From Halicephalobus mephisto (lineage: Eukaryota > Nematoda > Chromadorea > Rhabditida > Panagrolaimidae), in contig SWDT01000092.1 of NCBI GenBank assembly GCA_009193035.1, positions 124,001 through 188,000 of the forward strand: DNA of 64,000 nucleotides. Direction: 5' to 3'. Positions within the stretch are counted from its first letter, which is position 1; every line of letters starts with the position of its first letter. The notes beneath the pieces were generated by a model, which saw only the letters and a program-made list of their open reading frames with translations, was not told the DNA's origin and made no database searches. A program made the translations under genes and the position numbers. This document shows, in pieces, positions 21,678-34,619 of this stretch.

Positions 21678-23088
21678 ATGGCATCTATAAATGAGTTCCA
21701 GAATCCTGAACTTGTGATTTTTTTCAACAAGAGCTGGGAGTCATCGAGAATCAAACGTCGATGTGAACTGTTTAACAAGAGGATTAGTCAGGATCGAGAT
21801 AGAGTCAGAGTTCATGGGCATTGTAAGTTCCTTTTTTCTTTTTCTCCATTTTATATGTTATTTGTAGTTTACAACAACATCTACCTTGGGAAGAGAATCT
21901 TCGGACCAGCTAGGAAGCAGGTATTCAAGCATTCTATTGTTGGTGGGATGGAGCGACGATTCGAGATCATAGACAATCAAGTTAACCATCTGCCTTTTAC
22001 CCATGAAGCTTCTGACAAGTATAAAGAGAAATGCAGATCTGAAAGTAAGTTTCGATATGTTGAGAATATGTAATGTCAATCTTTCAACTATCAGGAGTCA
22101 AATGCAGAGATGACACAAGAGTAGTGCTTCAATATCCTCCTGGAGAATCTCATAACTTCATTCATGCCAACAGAGTCTCATCTCCTTTGCTCTTCAATCA
22201 ATTCATCATTACTCAGGCTCCAATGGATAATACGATTGGCGATTTTTGGAGGATGATTTGGCAAGAAGAAGTTCGTTATATTTTCATGGTGATTAGTCGA
22301 AAAGATAGATCTCGATGTGTTCGTTATTGGCCGAGAGAGAAGGGACGAGGAATCGAAGTCTATGGATTGCAGATCATTAACGAAGGTGTTGACGACACCA
22401 AAGACCCTCTCTTCCGAGTGACAACATTGAGTATTATTGGACCAGGGCAGAAGAGGATGGTGGTTGAGCATTGGCAGGGAAATATGAACAATTCTAGCAA
22501 CATCCAAACTCCGTTAAGAATCTTGCAGTTGGCCAGGAACTGTAGTCGTCCTACTGTCATTCATGACCATCTCGGTATCAGTAGAGCAGCGACTTTGATT
22601 GCTGCTGAATTGACTATCTGCAGTCTACTCAAAGGACCTACTACCAAGGTTCGGGTTTTTTCGTTTTTTATATAATCATCAAATTTTAGCATCCAGTTCA
22701 GTGGGCTGTCCACTATCTCCGTTCTTTCCGAGCCTTTGCTGTAGAAACCCCGATGCAGTATATCTTCATTCACAGAATCGTCATCCAATTTATCCGGCCA
22801 TTAGTTGGAGATCCAGAAGGCTTCCAAGAAGACTATCTTCGTTGGTTAGATGAACGTTCTCGTCGTACATTTGTCAGTGATGTCGATTCCGAGATTCTAG
22901 CCTATCGGTTACTCTCCCCACCAATCGATCCCGATTTACTCCCACTTGTCAGAAGAAACGACCGTCCAGAACATAGACGAGAGATTCATGCCTATATCGG
23001 AGAACTCCCACTGCCATTGGACGATACGAAGAACAATGAACCTATATTCCAATTTCCAATGGCTTTCCCAAGGGGTAAACATTATTAG
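21678..23088 (+). CDS. catalytically inactive protein-tyrosine-phosphatase-like protein
   Basis: Four exons join in frame: 21678-21822, 21868-22044, 22095-22648, 22690-23088, about 424 aa. The PTP fold is clear: YINANRV-like FIHANRV, the FIITQAPMDNTIGDFWRM motif, and YIFMVI. The active site is broken: where active enzymes have HCSAGIGR, this protein reads HDHLGISR, so the nucleophilic Cys is Asp (codon 22565-22567). The WPD loop position reads HWQGN, so the general acid Asp is also gone. Nematodes carry many such PTP-like proteins; a binding or scaffold role is inferred. The start is uncertain: an in-frame open stretch precedes 21678 and a 5' exon may exist. It converges on nhl-1, 178 nt apart. 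Confidence 0.82.
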
Positions 23089-23266
23089 CTTATTATTAGA
23101 TCTAGTGGTTTGTCTAACTGTATATTTCTGAGGAGTGATGACAGTGAGTACTGTAGAACTATAACTTGAGCAATATTCATTTCCATAGGCGATATCGATT
23201 TCGATAAATATAAAATATGTATTATGAATAGTTCTCTTCAAAGTGACCGGCCAGAAAGCACGATGA

Positions 23267-26200
23267 TTAGAAGATTTGGATTCTGTGGTTCTCGCGGTCC
23301 GAAACAACAATATTGGTATCGACAAGAGCAACCCCTTCGATTCCCTTGAGTTGTCCTGGCCCGACACCCCAATTGCCGAATCCGTGGACGAACTTTCCAT
23401 CAGGAGAGAATATCTGAACTCTGTTGTTTCCACTGTCAGCGACGATGACAAATCCCTAAATATGAATGGAGTGCAATTACACAGGGCATTTATCCTTACC
23501 TGTTCGTCGAGAGCGATTCCCCGTGGAAGTTTCAACTGACCCGTATGGAATCCCTCGACTCCAAAGCTAAGGATCGGTGTTCCATCGTGATCAAAGACAC
23601 AGATCCTGTGATTGGCACTGTCGCTGACGAAGATGTTCTGAGTTCTCCTATGGATAGCAATGAAGAGAGGATGGTTAAACTGACCGAGTCCGTCTCCATT
23701 AGATCCGAATTTGGTCATGAAGTTCCCGTTTTGGTCAAACACTTGGATTCGGTGGTTATCCTGGAAATCCTCATTATTTTAGAGACTAAGAATTATATTT
23801 ACCTTATCACAAACATAAATGAATCCCAGTTCATCTACAGCGACTCCCCAAGGGTTATTGAATTTGCCGTTGGTGTTCCCGAAAGACCCAAATTGACGAA
23901 TAAAGTTACCTTCAAGATCGAAAATTTGAATTCTGTGGTTATATCGATCGGAAACAATGAGTTGCTGCTTATATCGGTTGTAGGTGATTCCTGCACAACT
24001 ATCGAGTTCCCCTTCTTCTGTGCCGTACTTGCCGAAAGAAGTCAAGAGCTTACCACTGAGGTCAAACATGAGAACTCGATGATTACTACTGTCGCAAACG
24101 GCGAATTCTCCCCCGGGGAGCGTGACGATCCCTCTTGGCCAATTCATCTCATTCAGGGCTTCTCCTCTTCTGCCAAACATGACCTTGGGTTTATGTTTGG
24201 AGCTATAGTCGAGTAGAGGAGTATTTAAGAAGGAGGAAGTGCGGGAAAGTCTCCCGACAGATTCTCTGGAAACCTCTCTGTCAGGGACAATCGAGGATCG
24301 TCGACGGAATCGGCTTCGTCGTTGTTCTGTCGATCGACCGGGTTCTGCTTCGTTCGCCGAAGTCGCAGAAGCTGAAGGACTCGATGGGGGATCTCCGGAG
24401 CTGTCTTGTCGCGGAGGTGGGGCGGAACAGTAACGAACAGTGGTAGAATTGTCTAAATTCAATAGTTGTTGAATACCAGAATGAAGACCGGCCGCAGCTG
24501 CTAGGATAGGGTTAGTAACTCGGTCTGTCATCGGGTTAGAAGCAGAGGCGACGTGAGATTCGCCAAGGTCAGGATTGGATTCGGAGCGGTGAAACCGTCC
24601 GCTTGGTGCATTCGCCGTGCAAAGATTCTCACCTGGAAAGTACTCTATAGGGATTGGTTGAGATGATGGAGTAGAAGGAATCTCGATAGAAGATTCGTTA
24701 GTCTGCGCACTGTCTGAGGTCTCAACTGTGCTAATCGTTAGTTTTTTCGACGGGCCAGAACGACAATAGATTCGAAACTTTTGCGTACCAGTTTTCCGGA
24801 CAAAGTCCGTTGTCGCTGAAGTAGAGAGGTCGTTTCGATTAGAAGCTTCTTCATCATCTTCTCCACTAGAAGATACGATACAGAGAGAATGACGCTGCTT
24901 CTGGCGTTGTTCGTGAGCTTGTCGGATGGATTCGACTTTATCATTCAGAATCGGGTCTTCTGTACTCGAAGGTTGACGGGGAAGAGGTGGTTTCTTGTGG
25001 TTGGCAGTGGGCTGTTGCGGCGACGTCGTCGTTGATGACTCCGTCGCCTGTTGTTCGTTTTTTGAATTCGTGGGAGTATTGGAATTCAACGAAGCCAATC
25101 CATTAGCTACTGCACTTAACTCAATGGAAGTCTTTCTTCGTCGAGAATCTCGTCTTCTCATTTTGATTTCTGGTTTGTTGGGTGAGATCCGAGATTCATC
25201 TGTGTTCGAAGCAGAAGTACCAATAGCACTGTCGTCGCTGAATGGTCTACTCCAAGGACTGTTTCCAGGGGAATAACCATTCAAGGCAGGAGAAGTCCTT
25301 CCACTGTCGGTTCCAACTCGTAATCTGTTCCATGTATCGTCTTCAAGCTGGTATCTTCGTCGGAATCTTGAGACACTAGCGTCGTCATCTAGGTTTCGTC
25401 CATGTCTAGAAAATAACCCTATTAACCCTTAACTATTGTGAGAACCTACTTCATAGATCTATCGTCCATATCTCTCTTGCTTGTTCTGTAGGAATCAGAC
25501 TCTAATCCCATTCTTAAGGGTCTCGGTAGGTATTGTTGTTCCAGGGGAATATATCTGCCTGCAAATTGTGGCAAAGCTACAGTCAGTTCTCCAAAATTGG
25601 CAATAGCTGCGGGGAGTTTACTCGCATCGTCGCCAGGAGTGAACCGAATCTTCTTGGAGAAGAATTCCTCACTGTCTGGCTGGAAACTCCTCAGATATTC
25701 CAAGCCGTCGCTGAATACTGCCTTGATCCTCAGTAACTCCTCATCTTTAGCTGTTTGAGTTCCACTGAGTACAGATTCAACCCATATACAGGCATCAGCC
25801 AAGTTATTGCTTTCGACCGTCAATGTATCTCGTAATGTCCTCATCAATCGACTTTCTGTCTGGAGAAATGTATCAACTTCTTGGATGAAGCTTTCTTCCC
25901 GTTTTTTTAACTCGTTGTGGTAGCGGTGGAAGTACTCCTTTACTTCTGTCTTGGTCGTCTCTGCATTCAGTGTGAGTAAGTCTACATTTTTCGTTAGACT
26001 TTCTGAGGCTTCTTTGACTCGGTTCGATAGTCGTCGGACCTACAAGATGACATCACTGACCAGTTGATGATAGTAATTTTTCTTTTTAAAGCTGTCTTTT
26101 TATTTAGTTAATTTCACTGGGAAAACTCGACGAACACCTGTTTTCAGTCAGGAGCCAAGTCAGGTGCTGGACTCGAGAAATCTATTTGCTCAAAATCCCA

Positions 26201-27011
26201 ATAGGTCCTCACCTTGAAGCGGTCACAAGATGATTTCGAAACCGAAGGAAACCCACCTGATTTAGCAATCGACCAAGATCACGTTTGACCATTTCCATAT
26301 GAGCACCCCGACACTCTTTGCAGGCCTTCCTCTCGCAATGATGGCAGATTTCGAGTTCTGCCTTCTCATCACAGATCTTGCACCTCTCCAAGTTGTATCT
26401 AAACAACAAACAAATCAATAAATAGTTGACAAGGGGATCTGATGGGGGCGGAAGATCATCGTCATTGAGCAAAAACGTACTGCTGAGACTGAGTGGGTGA
26501 CGCACTTGATCCATTGAGTGCTTTTTGCTGTAGCTTTACGGACTAAACTTACCGCTGAATGTAAGCCTCCAATTGTTCGGCATTTTCATCTGTTGCTTCT
26601 AGATGAATATCCAAGAACTTTGTCAAAGTGTAGTTTGTCTGGAAGCTCTTTACTCCATCGTATGGAATCTGGTGTTCAGCTCGACATTCAGGGCACTTTA
26701 AATTCCTGTGAACTGAATCAGCATATGAGTCTAAGCAAGGAAGACAGAAGCTGTGATGACAAGGAAGTAATTTTGGCTGTCTAGAAATGAACTGTAATAT
26801 TAGGAAAGTAAAAAATAACTCACTTATATCGGTCCAAGCATATCGCACACGTCAACAGCTGTTCGATTTTCTCAAGAGGATTAACGAAATCACCTGGTCT
26901 CTGGGCCGGGGATGCCCGATTTGGGCTCATACTTAACTTCGCGGGAGCTTCTGGAGCAGTTAATTCCCCCGTAGCATCAATCACAACCACCGTCGGTTCA
27001 ACCGAATCCAT
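23267..27011 (-). CDS. nhl-1: NHL-1-like TRIM-NHL protein (RING, B-box, coiled coil, six NHL repeats)
   Basis: Seven exons join in frame: 27011-26824, 26780-26553, 26398-26257, 26039-25450, 25405-23803, 23760-23500, 23455-23267, about 1066 aa. A RING finger (CAIC...HHSFC...CPEC, residues about 55-97) is split by intron 1. It is followed by a B-box (CKIC...CHHC...CKEC...H), a coiled coil, a long Ser-rich disordered region of about 400 aa, and six NHL repeats with the typical NHR(I/V)xxFD motif that should close a beta-propeller. RING sequence and architecture match C. elegans NHL-1, related to TRIM2/3/32. Family members act as E3 ubiquitin ligases and some bind RNA through the propeller. The last repeat ends two residues after NHRIQ, right at the stop, as expected for a propeller that closes at the C-terminus. 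Confidence 0.93.
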
Positions 27012-27074
27012 CCGGAAAGAATAAATCCGGGAGATTACCACACACCGGTACCAAGACAAGACGCACTCGGCGAC

Positions 27075-28865
27075 TTACTCACTGACAATGCAGCAAATAA
27101 ACTACTAACTCTTTTCTAACGAAATCCCTGCATGTGGATGTCTGGTCGACCAACTTAGACGTTTTCTGCAAATCCTATCACCCGGTTCGGCCAGAGGGCG
27201 GCTCTGCTTTTTCACGTTCAACTTGGCCCATCGATTCCTCAAGAGCAAGAGACACCGATTGAGTTTTTCAAATTGGACTCAGGATCTAGTAAAAATTGGC
27301 TGTTACGGCGTTCCCCAAGATATTATTGCTTTCAGTTAAGGGGAATAGAAGCAATTCAATGACCACAGACTTTATTTTAAATAAAACGAAAAGTAGCAAG
27401 TTACAACGAACTGAGTATATTATATCATATATATTAAACTTGAAGAAAATGGAATTTCAAGTCAATGAAAACTTTGAACTGCTTCAAATCAATTTCTAAT
27501 GCACAAAATCGAAGGAATTTGTTGATGGAATGCCTCGATGTGTTGATTTTCTAAATTCGTGGGAAAAAGTAGAAGAGACAATCTTAAGGAATTTCTTTTT
27601 GGAAGATTTTGATACTATTCTTGTCCTTCAAATAGTACACAGTATCTTCAGTTTCAGATAGATCAATGAATACATTTCTACTTCATAAAATCCGTAAAAT
27701 ATTTCGTATTAGAAAAGAGTCAATGTTGAGGTTTAGATTCTTCTACACCTCTCCAAAAACGTAAATTTACGAGTCTTACTTTTCTTTAGTTTTAGTTGGT
27801 TATATGACTAGATAGTGTCTTCAAATCAAAAAATTTGAATTCTCTGAACACTATTATCTCCAGTTCTTCCAGCTGTTCTTAAAACAACACAAGTGTTTGA
27901 ACAGTAAAAAAATCTAAGAAATTGATTGCTCAGAGGTTCTTTAATATCTTTTTAAAAATAAAGTTAATACCTGGCCATTTCAAAAATACAAAATAAATTA
28001 TTATTATTATATCCTAGTAATTTAAAATTCCTCTGTGAAAGACATGGATAGTGTCCTTGAAATTCAAAAATGTGCATTTTCAGAACACTATTCTCCCTAA
28101 TCTTTCGAACTCCTTTTCAAGGAACATTGATGTTTTTGAAACATTTGTAGATGATAAATTTGAGAAAAAACTGTTTTTAAACTTGTTTAATCTACTTTCA
28201 AAGTTCACATAAAAATTGATTAATATATACCATGAATTCTAAGCTACTATCTTGTAAAAGCAATTAGAGTCGATACTACTATGTTAGAATTCATATTTGA
28301 ATTTACAGTGTTGGCACGTTTTGGTCTCATATTAAATGAGGTCTAATACTTTCATGGCTTTGGTTTACTGGAAGGGATCACGGAAGTAGTTTTCAGTATA
28401 TCTGTTTGCATGAAAAGTTGACTCTAAATAATTGTAAATTTATCCTTTGAAATTAAAAATTTTAAATTTCGTTCAAGTACTTTTTTGATAAATGATCCTT
28501 TTAATGATATCAAAGTGCTCTTTTGGAATGGAGATTTATGCATTCACAACTTTTAGAAGGCTTCTGATACAATCAACGCATACTCTATGGTTACTCATTC
28601 TCTCCCTTTCCCGAGTGAAGTTAGTATATCAAATGATTGTAAATAATCGAGTAAGATCTCAAATGGATTGGACAGCTAACTTAGTTTATAAAAATATACA
28701 CTTTGAAAATAACCCAGGATCGTTAAAATGAATAATATTTTTCTTTCCTGATATCGTTATCAATCTCTCAAAATGACAAACAGACTTTTTTTTAAAGTTA
28801 TTTCACAATTTAATTTCATCAGACTTAAAACTTCAAATCATCGACAAAAATGCTTTGAAAAATGT
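27075..28865. other. spacer with a diverged tandem duplication
   Basis: No coding exon is supportable here. The AT-rich middle part contains two related segments about 235 nt apart that begin GATAGTGTC and share a GAACACTATT word and an AACA...TGTTT stretch (about 27811-27905 and 28046-28145). Confidence 0.45.
27811..28145. repeat. diverged direct repeat, two copies about 235 nt apart
   Basis: Copy 1 (about 27811-27905) and copy 2 (about 28046-28145) share GATAGTGTC, AATTC-rich sequence, GAACACTATT and a closing TGTTTGAA or TTTTTGAAAC stretch. Similarity was judged by eye. Confidence 0.4.
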
Positions 28866-28869
28866 ATCC

Positions 28870-30772
28870 TCATGGAAATCGGAAATCAAACTGAGGAGGA
28901 TAAGAGAAGAGATTAGGCCGAATTTCCGGAATTCTATCAGCTCTAGCAGAAGTGGGATATCTAAAATTCGGTGGTAGAGATAAATCCATAGAAAATGGAG
29001 ACAATGCCATCGAAGGTCGAAGAATTCTAGATGGTCCAGGAATATCTAAGGGCCGGAACATGTTCATAAAATTATGATTTGATGTCTGCCAGATTTTGTC
29101 CTTCTTTTTTCGATAGAAAGCGACACAGATCTGCTTTGAATGGATTACTTTATTGTTCATATCGCGAATGGCTCTAGCGGCATCATTAGGATTCTCGTAG
29201 CAAACGAATCCGAAACCTTTCGAGAGACCACATTCATTATACATGACCTAAATATTACATTAGTAACTGATATTGAATGAAAACTAACTCTAGAATTAGT
29301 AATTTTTCCAAATTTTTCAAATGTTCTCCGCAACTCGGCATTATCTATGGATTTGTCCAGATTTTTGATATATAAATTGCTATTTTCCCTATTTTCAGCT
29401 TCTTCAGCTAGTTGAGCTTGTCGTTCTGATTTTTTCTGGGCTTTCCCAATATATATCTTATTTTTCGAAATTGGAAGTTGCCGATCGTTGAAGTTCTTGA
29501 TGACGTATTCAGCAGCTTCAGAATTCGAGAAACAAACGAATCCGAAACCTTTGGATTGGCCAAAATTATCGTACATTACTTTGGCACTGATAATTTCACC
29601 AAAGCTCTCAAAGTACTTAAGAAGGCTGTCGTCGGTGACAGAGTCGTTAAGATTATTGATGTACAAGTTAACACTTTGACCTATTTGGGTCTGTCGTTCG
29701 GATTTCTTCTGAGCTACTGCGACGTATAATTTCCTTTTCGAAATCGGAAGTACATATCCATTGAGGTTCTCGATAGCTGCTTCAGCGTCATTGGAATTAG
29801 AAAATGCCACAAACCCGAATCCCTTCGAATGTCCGTTGGAATACCGCATGATTGCGTGACTGACGATCGTTCCATATGTTTCAAAGAGATCAAAAAGTTG
29901 TTTATTATCCAGTTCTTCGCCAAAGTTTTTAACGAAGAGATTCGTGGATTGAGCGGATTTTCCTGTGGCATTGAATGCTGCCATGACTTCCTCCATCTGG
30001 ATTCTGTCCCTTTCCGTGGCATCTCCAAAAAGAGGACAGGATTTAAAACATGAAGGACACTTGCCAGAAGTCTCTTTCCATCCACATTCACAGAAATGAG
30101 AGTAGTCCTCGACGGGTTCTCGACAGATGTAACATTGCTTAGCTCCGCATCTGCATGTCATCTTGTTACATCCTTCTTCCTTCACAAACTGCAATTTGCA
30201 TTTGTGACAAACACGAACGGCGATTTCTGAGAGTTTCGGTTCTAATTTATTCCGTTTATCTTCTTCATCGAGTTTCGAACAAGGGATTTCTTTGTGACGA
30301 TCGTCGTAGATTCTGGGGCAATTTCGACATTGTCTTCTTCCACAAGAGCAATCATAAAAGTCTTCAGTTCGGTCAACGCAGAACCTCATTTGACATCCAG
30401 GGCACGTCACTAGATCGTCCATTTCGGCAGCAACGATGGCTTCATGTTGGAGTCGTTGAGATAAGGCGATATGGATATTTGAATCCAGAAACTTTTCAAA
30501 GCTGTCTCAAAGAGAAAAAATTACGACATGAAATTACAATAAAACTTACTTATGAGAAGAACGTTGTCGCATTCAAGAACGGGACAAGGGAGCCCCACTC
30601 CACCATTTGCAACAGGAGCTTCTGTAGTTGCGGCTTTCGCCAACTCTTTGATGCAATCAATACAAGTTCCGTGAACCTTCTCCGAATCGCCTTTGCTACT
30701 GAAGGGGGAACAGTGCACGACACCATCGTTGACAGAATATAGCATGAAACAAATAGGGCATTTAAACTTCAT
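28870..30772 (-). CDS. fusion of RNF216-type RING-IBR-RING ubiquitin ligase with three PABP-type RRMs
   Basis: Three exons join in frame: 30772-30550, 30505-29289, 29247-28870, about 605 aa. Residues 1 to about 245 form an RBR module of the RNF216/TRIAD3 type: RING1 (CPIC near 5, HGTCIDC near 34), an IBR region (CPGC...CSCGRRQCRNC), then RING2 with VCHKC, GCNKMTCRCG and YDHFC-like YSHFC. The predicted catalytic cysteine, in EEGCNKM, is about residue 187. After a short linker come three tandem RRMs of the cytoplasmic poly(A)-binding protein RRM3/4 type, each with RNP2 (NLFVKNF, NLYINNL, NLYIKNL) and RNP1 (SKGFGFV), and with AQKKSERQ linkers as in PABP. The C-terminal 75 residues are Pro/Phe/Arg-rich, with no MLLE domain. 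The junction lies in the middle of exon 2, without an intron or frame change. A role in ubiquitylation on poly(A) mRNPs is inferred. Confidence 0.9.
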
Positions 30773-30799
30773 CTTTGAAACCCAGTTTATAAAATGACT

Positions 30800-33700
30800 G
30801 CGATATACTCGTTCTTTCAGCTCCTTTGGTCACCACTAGAAGTGAGTTTCAGAGTTGATGAAAAACATAGAAAAAGTCGAATTGTAAAATAGAACAGTAA
30901 ATAATCGATAATCTGTTTATCAAAGTGCATCGAAAAAATGATAACAGTTAAATGAATTTTTAAAAAATAGAGTTGTATTTTTTTTGATTAGAAAAATCAA
31001 TATTTTGGTGCTAAAGTTGTGGGCTTTTGGCTCTAAATTAAAATCAATCTGAAATTGATTCCAATTCAGTGATTTTGAAAAATCAACAACCAAATATTAC
31101 ACTTTTTCTAACAATAATAAGACTGGGGATTAGCTACGCTCGTTCCAAGTGTAGTATCGAAGAAAAAATAATTATTTTACTATATTCATGAAACGTTTTA
31201 AAAATAAGGAATCAAATAATGTCGTCACACGACTATGTTGTAAATAAATGTTTATGAAGTTTGTAAAAAATGAATTCCTTTTATATAAGTAGAAAATTTC
31301 AAGGCAAAAACAGGAATTTAGATTGGAAATAATTTCTATCACTTTTAAATCGTAGTATTTCATAACTTTTAAAAGATATTAAACACAAATAACTGATTTT
31401 GATTATCCATTTCCTTGTAGCTTCTTTCTAAAAGTATGTTGTTTATATTTTTTATTTGTAGTTCTGATAGGAAATTCTATTACAGTTTACATTCAGTCTT
31501 TTCATTTTAAAGGAACGCGCTTCATGTTCGTTTCTATATCACTTCCGAAAAAGATTTAATTTGATGCTTTAATAATTTTTTAACTGTTTAATGGCATGAA
31601 GTATAATTGAAAACCATAAAATGATTGCATATTCCAGCATGTGTTTTTGTATAATTTAAATTTGGGTGTGATTTACTTTTTCCATGTTTTTGATTAAATC
31701 AAAAGTAATAGTGAATTTCGCTTTCATATTTTCCGTCTTCTACATCCTTCATTGATGATTTCTATTAGCATTAATCACAGACACACTGAATACGACGAAC
31801 CAAATGAGAGTAGCAGTTCAAAGTCTCAAAAAGAAAAAAATAAAAGTTAAAAGCGATAGAAATTAGTAAGAGTTGTCCAAGCTTACCGTTAAGTAATTAA
31901 AAGATAGATATTCAAAGAAATTAATACCATAATTGAAAATTTAAGAAATAATTATTCCTTCATTCACTGTAGGTTGAAATTATAGTGATTTTTTATAATG
32001 ATTAAATATTCGTTTACAAACCATTTCTAGAAATTGTTGATAAAATAGATTAGAATTATGAAAACAATTCTAAACTGGAACGACTAATTGTTTCCCATTC
32101 TTCCCTGCATATTGCTCCATAGTGAAGTTATCAGATGTCTCATTGCCGTCACTTGATTAAAAGTATATTGTTTTAATTTATATTTTAAAAATATATAGTC
32201 ACAATCAAGTAAGCTACAAAAAAGTCATAAATCTCAGAAAAAAGAATTCTCACTGAATTATTCGCTTTTCTTAAACTGGCACTCAACTATTCTCTTTTTA
32301 AAAGATCACCTCAAACCCAAATTGTGTTTGCCAGCTGGCCAAGAGGATTATTGGTTATGGATATTTCTTTCAGAATTAGCTAATTCTTGATTATTAATTA
32401 TTCTGCTTTAAGTAATAAATTGATTCTGTCACGAACTTCAATCCTACCGAACATTACTTAAAGGAACATTTCCTCGATTATATTCGAATTTTTCGTTATT
32501 GCTTACTAAAATGGAACTAGGTGTCACTGAACATGGAATTAATTCGTTTACAGAACACCTAACAACTATTCGGACCTTGACTCATTTCCATATGTAGGAA
32601 GAATCACAGTTAAAAAACGATCGTAAATTTATGAGTAAATCTACTTTAATTTTCCTTTACTAATTTTATGTGCATTATTAGGAAATAATTTTTTTTACAA
32701 AAGAGTAATTCATAAATCGAATTCTGAAGGAAATTATGACCTATGATGAGACACCAGACATCGGAAGTAACATAATAACAATATTAAGAATATGAAAAGC
32801 ATTCAAAGTTCCGACAAAAGTAATCTTTGTATAATGACCGATCACTGCAAATCCGGACATGGCCATTGGTTTTCATTTACTTCTCGACGTTATAATCTAA
32901 ATCTTTTGTTTATCTTACTATTTTTATAATCAAACATCGATTATTTTCTCGTGTTTTCCATCATTATATGAAATATGATGGTTCTCAGTTGAATTTCGAC
33001 AAAGGTGATTCCTCTTTTTTGTTATTCTTATTAATACTTGGAGGTCTGACTGTAATATTATCGTATTTTGTAGGTGTTGAATTGTTTAGTCTAAGATATA
33101 TAATATCCCATGATTTAGTTAAGGTTTACGTACGACAAAGTTAAAGGTTTTTTGCAATTGGCCCCGATGTTAATAGAAAAGGTAAAGAATCTCTGGTGAT
33201 TTGCTTAAATGACTAAGTAATTAAAATTGCAGTCATTAAGTTGCTTCAAGTGCCGAAATTCGATTTCTGAAGGACACTGGTGATTTTACTATTGCTCCTG
33301 ATAGGCAATGGAACTGCAGTAATAAGGAGGAAAGATGGGGTGATAAGTAAAAAAGGCGCTGTATCAGGGAAAAAAGGATACTGTGATTAATAGATAAAGA
33401 TTAAGTGAAAAATTGTATTTTCCTTGTCTTTCTAACAACCGTTAAATTGTGCGTTTCGTTTGGCACAGAAAACGATGATAATGCTTGAATTTGAAGAAGA
33501 AAATATGCATTGTGGGGTAATTGGATCCGTAGATTATTCTGAATCTGAAGTTAAAATTGAGGATTGAACTTTAAATTTAGGAGATTCTGAACCCTAAAAT
33601 ATTATATTTAATCCAGCTTTCGAAAATCTATAAAATCCAATATTTATCAAAACCACGTCTCGAAATGTTAATTAATTTCAGTTTTTTATCAAAGCAAAAT

Positions 33701-34140
33701 CATTATAATGATACTAAAGGTGTGCTATTATGAAAGAGAAAAGCTCACATAGAAGATCCTAAATAGGAAGATGACCACCAAGGATCTGAGAGTTCTTCTC
33801 CTGAGAACCCTTCTTCTTTTATGAGATTTAATATAGGCCTTTCCTAAATATCCTGAAGAAAAATAATGATCTGACGGGATATCTCAAGTGAAATATTCAT
33901 CGTAAGTATTATTCTGTTTTAGATTTTTTATAATCTCTTAAGATTTATGATTTAAAATTATATCGTTCGAGGCTACGAACAGCTGAATAAGAATTTTCTT
34001 TAAAACATGGATCTAAGAGTTATTGATTGAATGGCTTTTTATTAATGAAGTGAGAGTTTTTCACTAATCTTGCATTTTATAGAATCCGTTTGAAACTCAA
34101 ATTGAAACAATTGTTATCGTGGAAATTAGCTAAAGGACTG
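30800..34140. other. AT-rich gene-poor region
   Basis: About 3.3 kb of strongly AT-rich DNA. The longest frames are short, lack domains and are not flanked by paired splice signals. I see no RNA gene or structured repeat that can be supported. Confidence 0.55.
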
Positions 34141-34151
34141 TTCAAATTTTA

Positions 34152-34603
34152 TCAAAAATTGACGAAATAAACAATAACTCCTAAATATAGAACCGCAGAT
34201 AATCTTTGAATACTTGCTTGATTACAATAGTTGTGTGTGTTACAACAGCACACTGTTCCGAAAACTTCTTCCGTTTTCAACTTGATGCAGAAGGAAAAAG
34301 TATTGTTGTCTTGTGGTTTGTATTTCTGAAAGTTATCTATTAGTTCAATTGTGGCAGAAATCTGCAAACTTCACACAGATTGTCGATGTACTGCGGAGCA
34401 CATCCTCGGGTGCTTTCTTCAGAAGTAACGGATTTCCCCATCAGAATATAGCAATAGTTCGATCTAGCACAACTCTGAGTTTCTCCAGTTTCTCTGCCAG
34501 TCCAATAATTGGTTCTGGAATAACATTGTTCAATTGTATCAACTTTTTTAACACTGAAAATTATTGTAAATATTAAAATCAATGACAACTTTATGGAATT
34601 CAT
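34152..34603 (-). CDS. small Ly6/uPAR-like GPI-anchored protein
   Basis: Two exons (34603-34370 and 34325-34152), joined across a 44-nt intron in phase 0, give about 135 aa. Residues 1-24 are a signal peptide (hydrophobic core LSLILIFTIIFSV). The mature part is Cys-rich with the closing pattern VCCCNTHNYCN, the CC...CN end typical of three-finger Ly6/uPAR domains. A hydrophobic tail (about 18 residues, LSAVLYLGVIVYFVNF) ends the protein, as in GPI-anchored family members. Nematodes encode many such proteins, including regulators of ion channels and neuronal receptors; the target here is unknown. The gene is isolated in a gene-poor stretch. Confidence 0.7.
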
Positions 34604-34619
34604 ATCAGAACAGTTTCAC

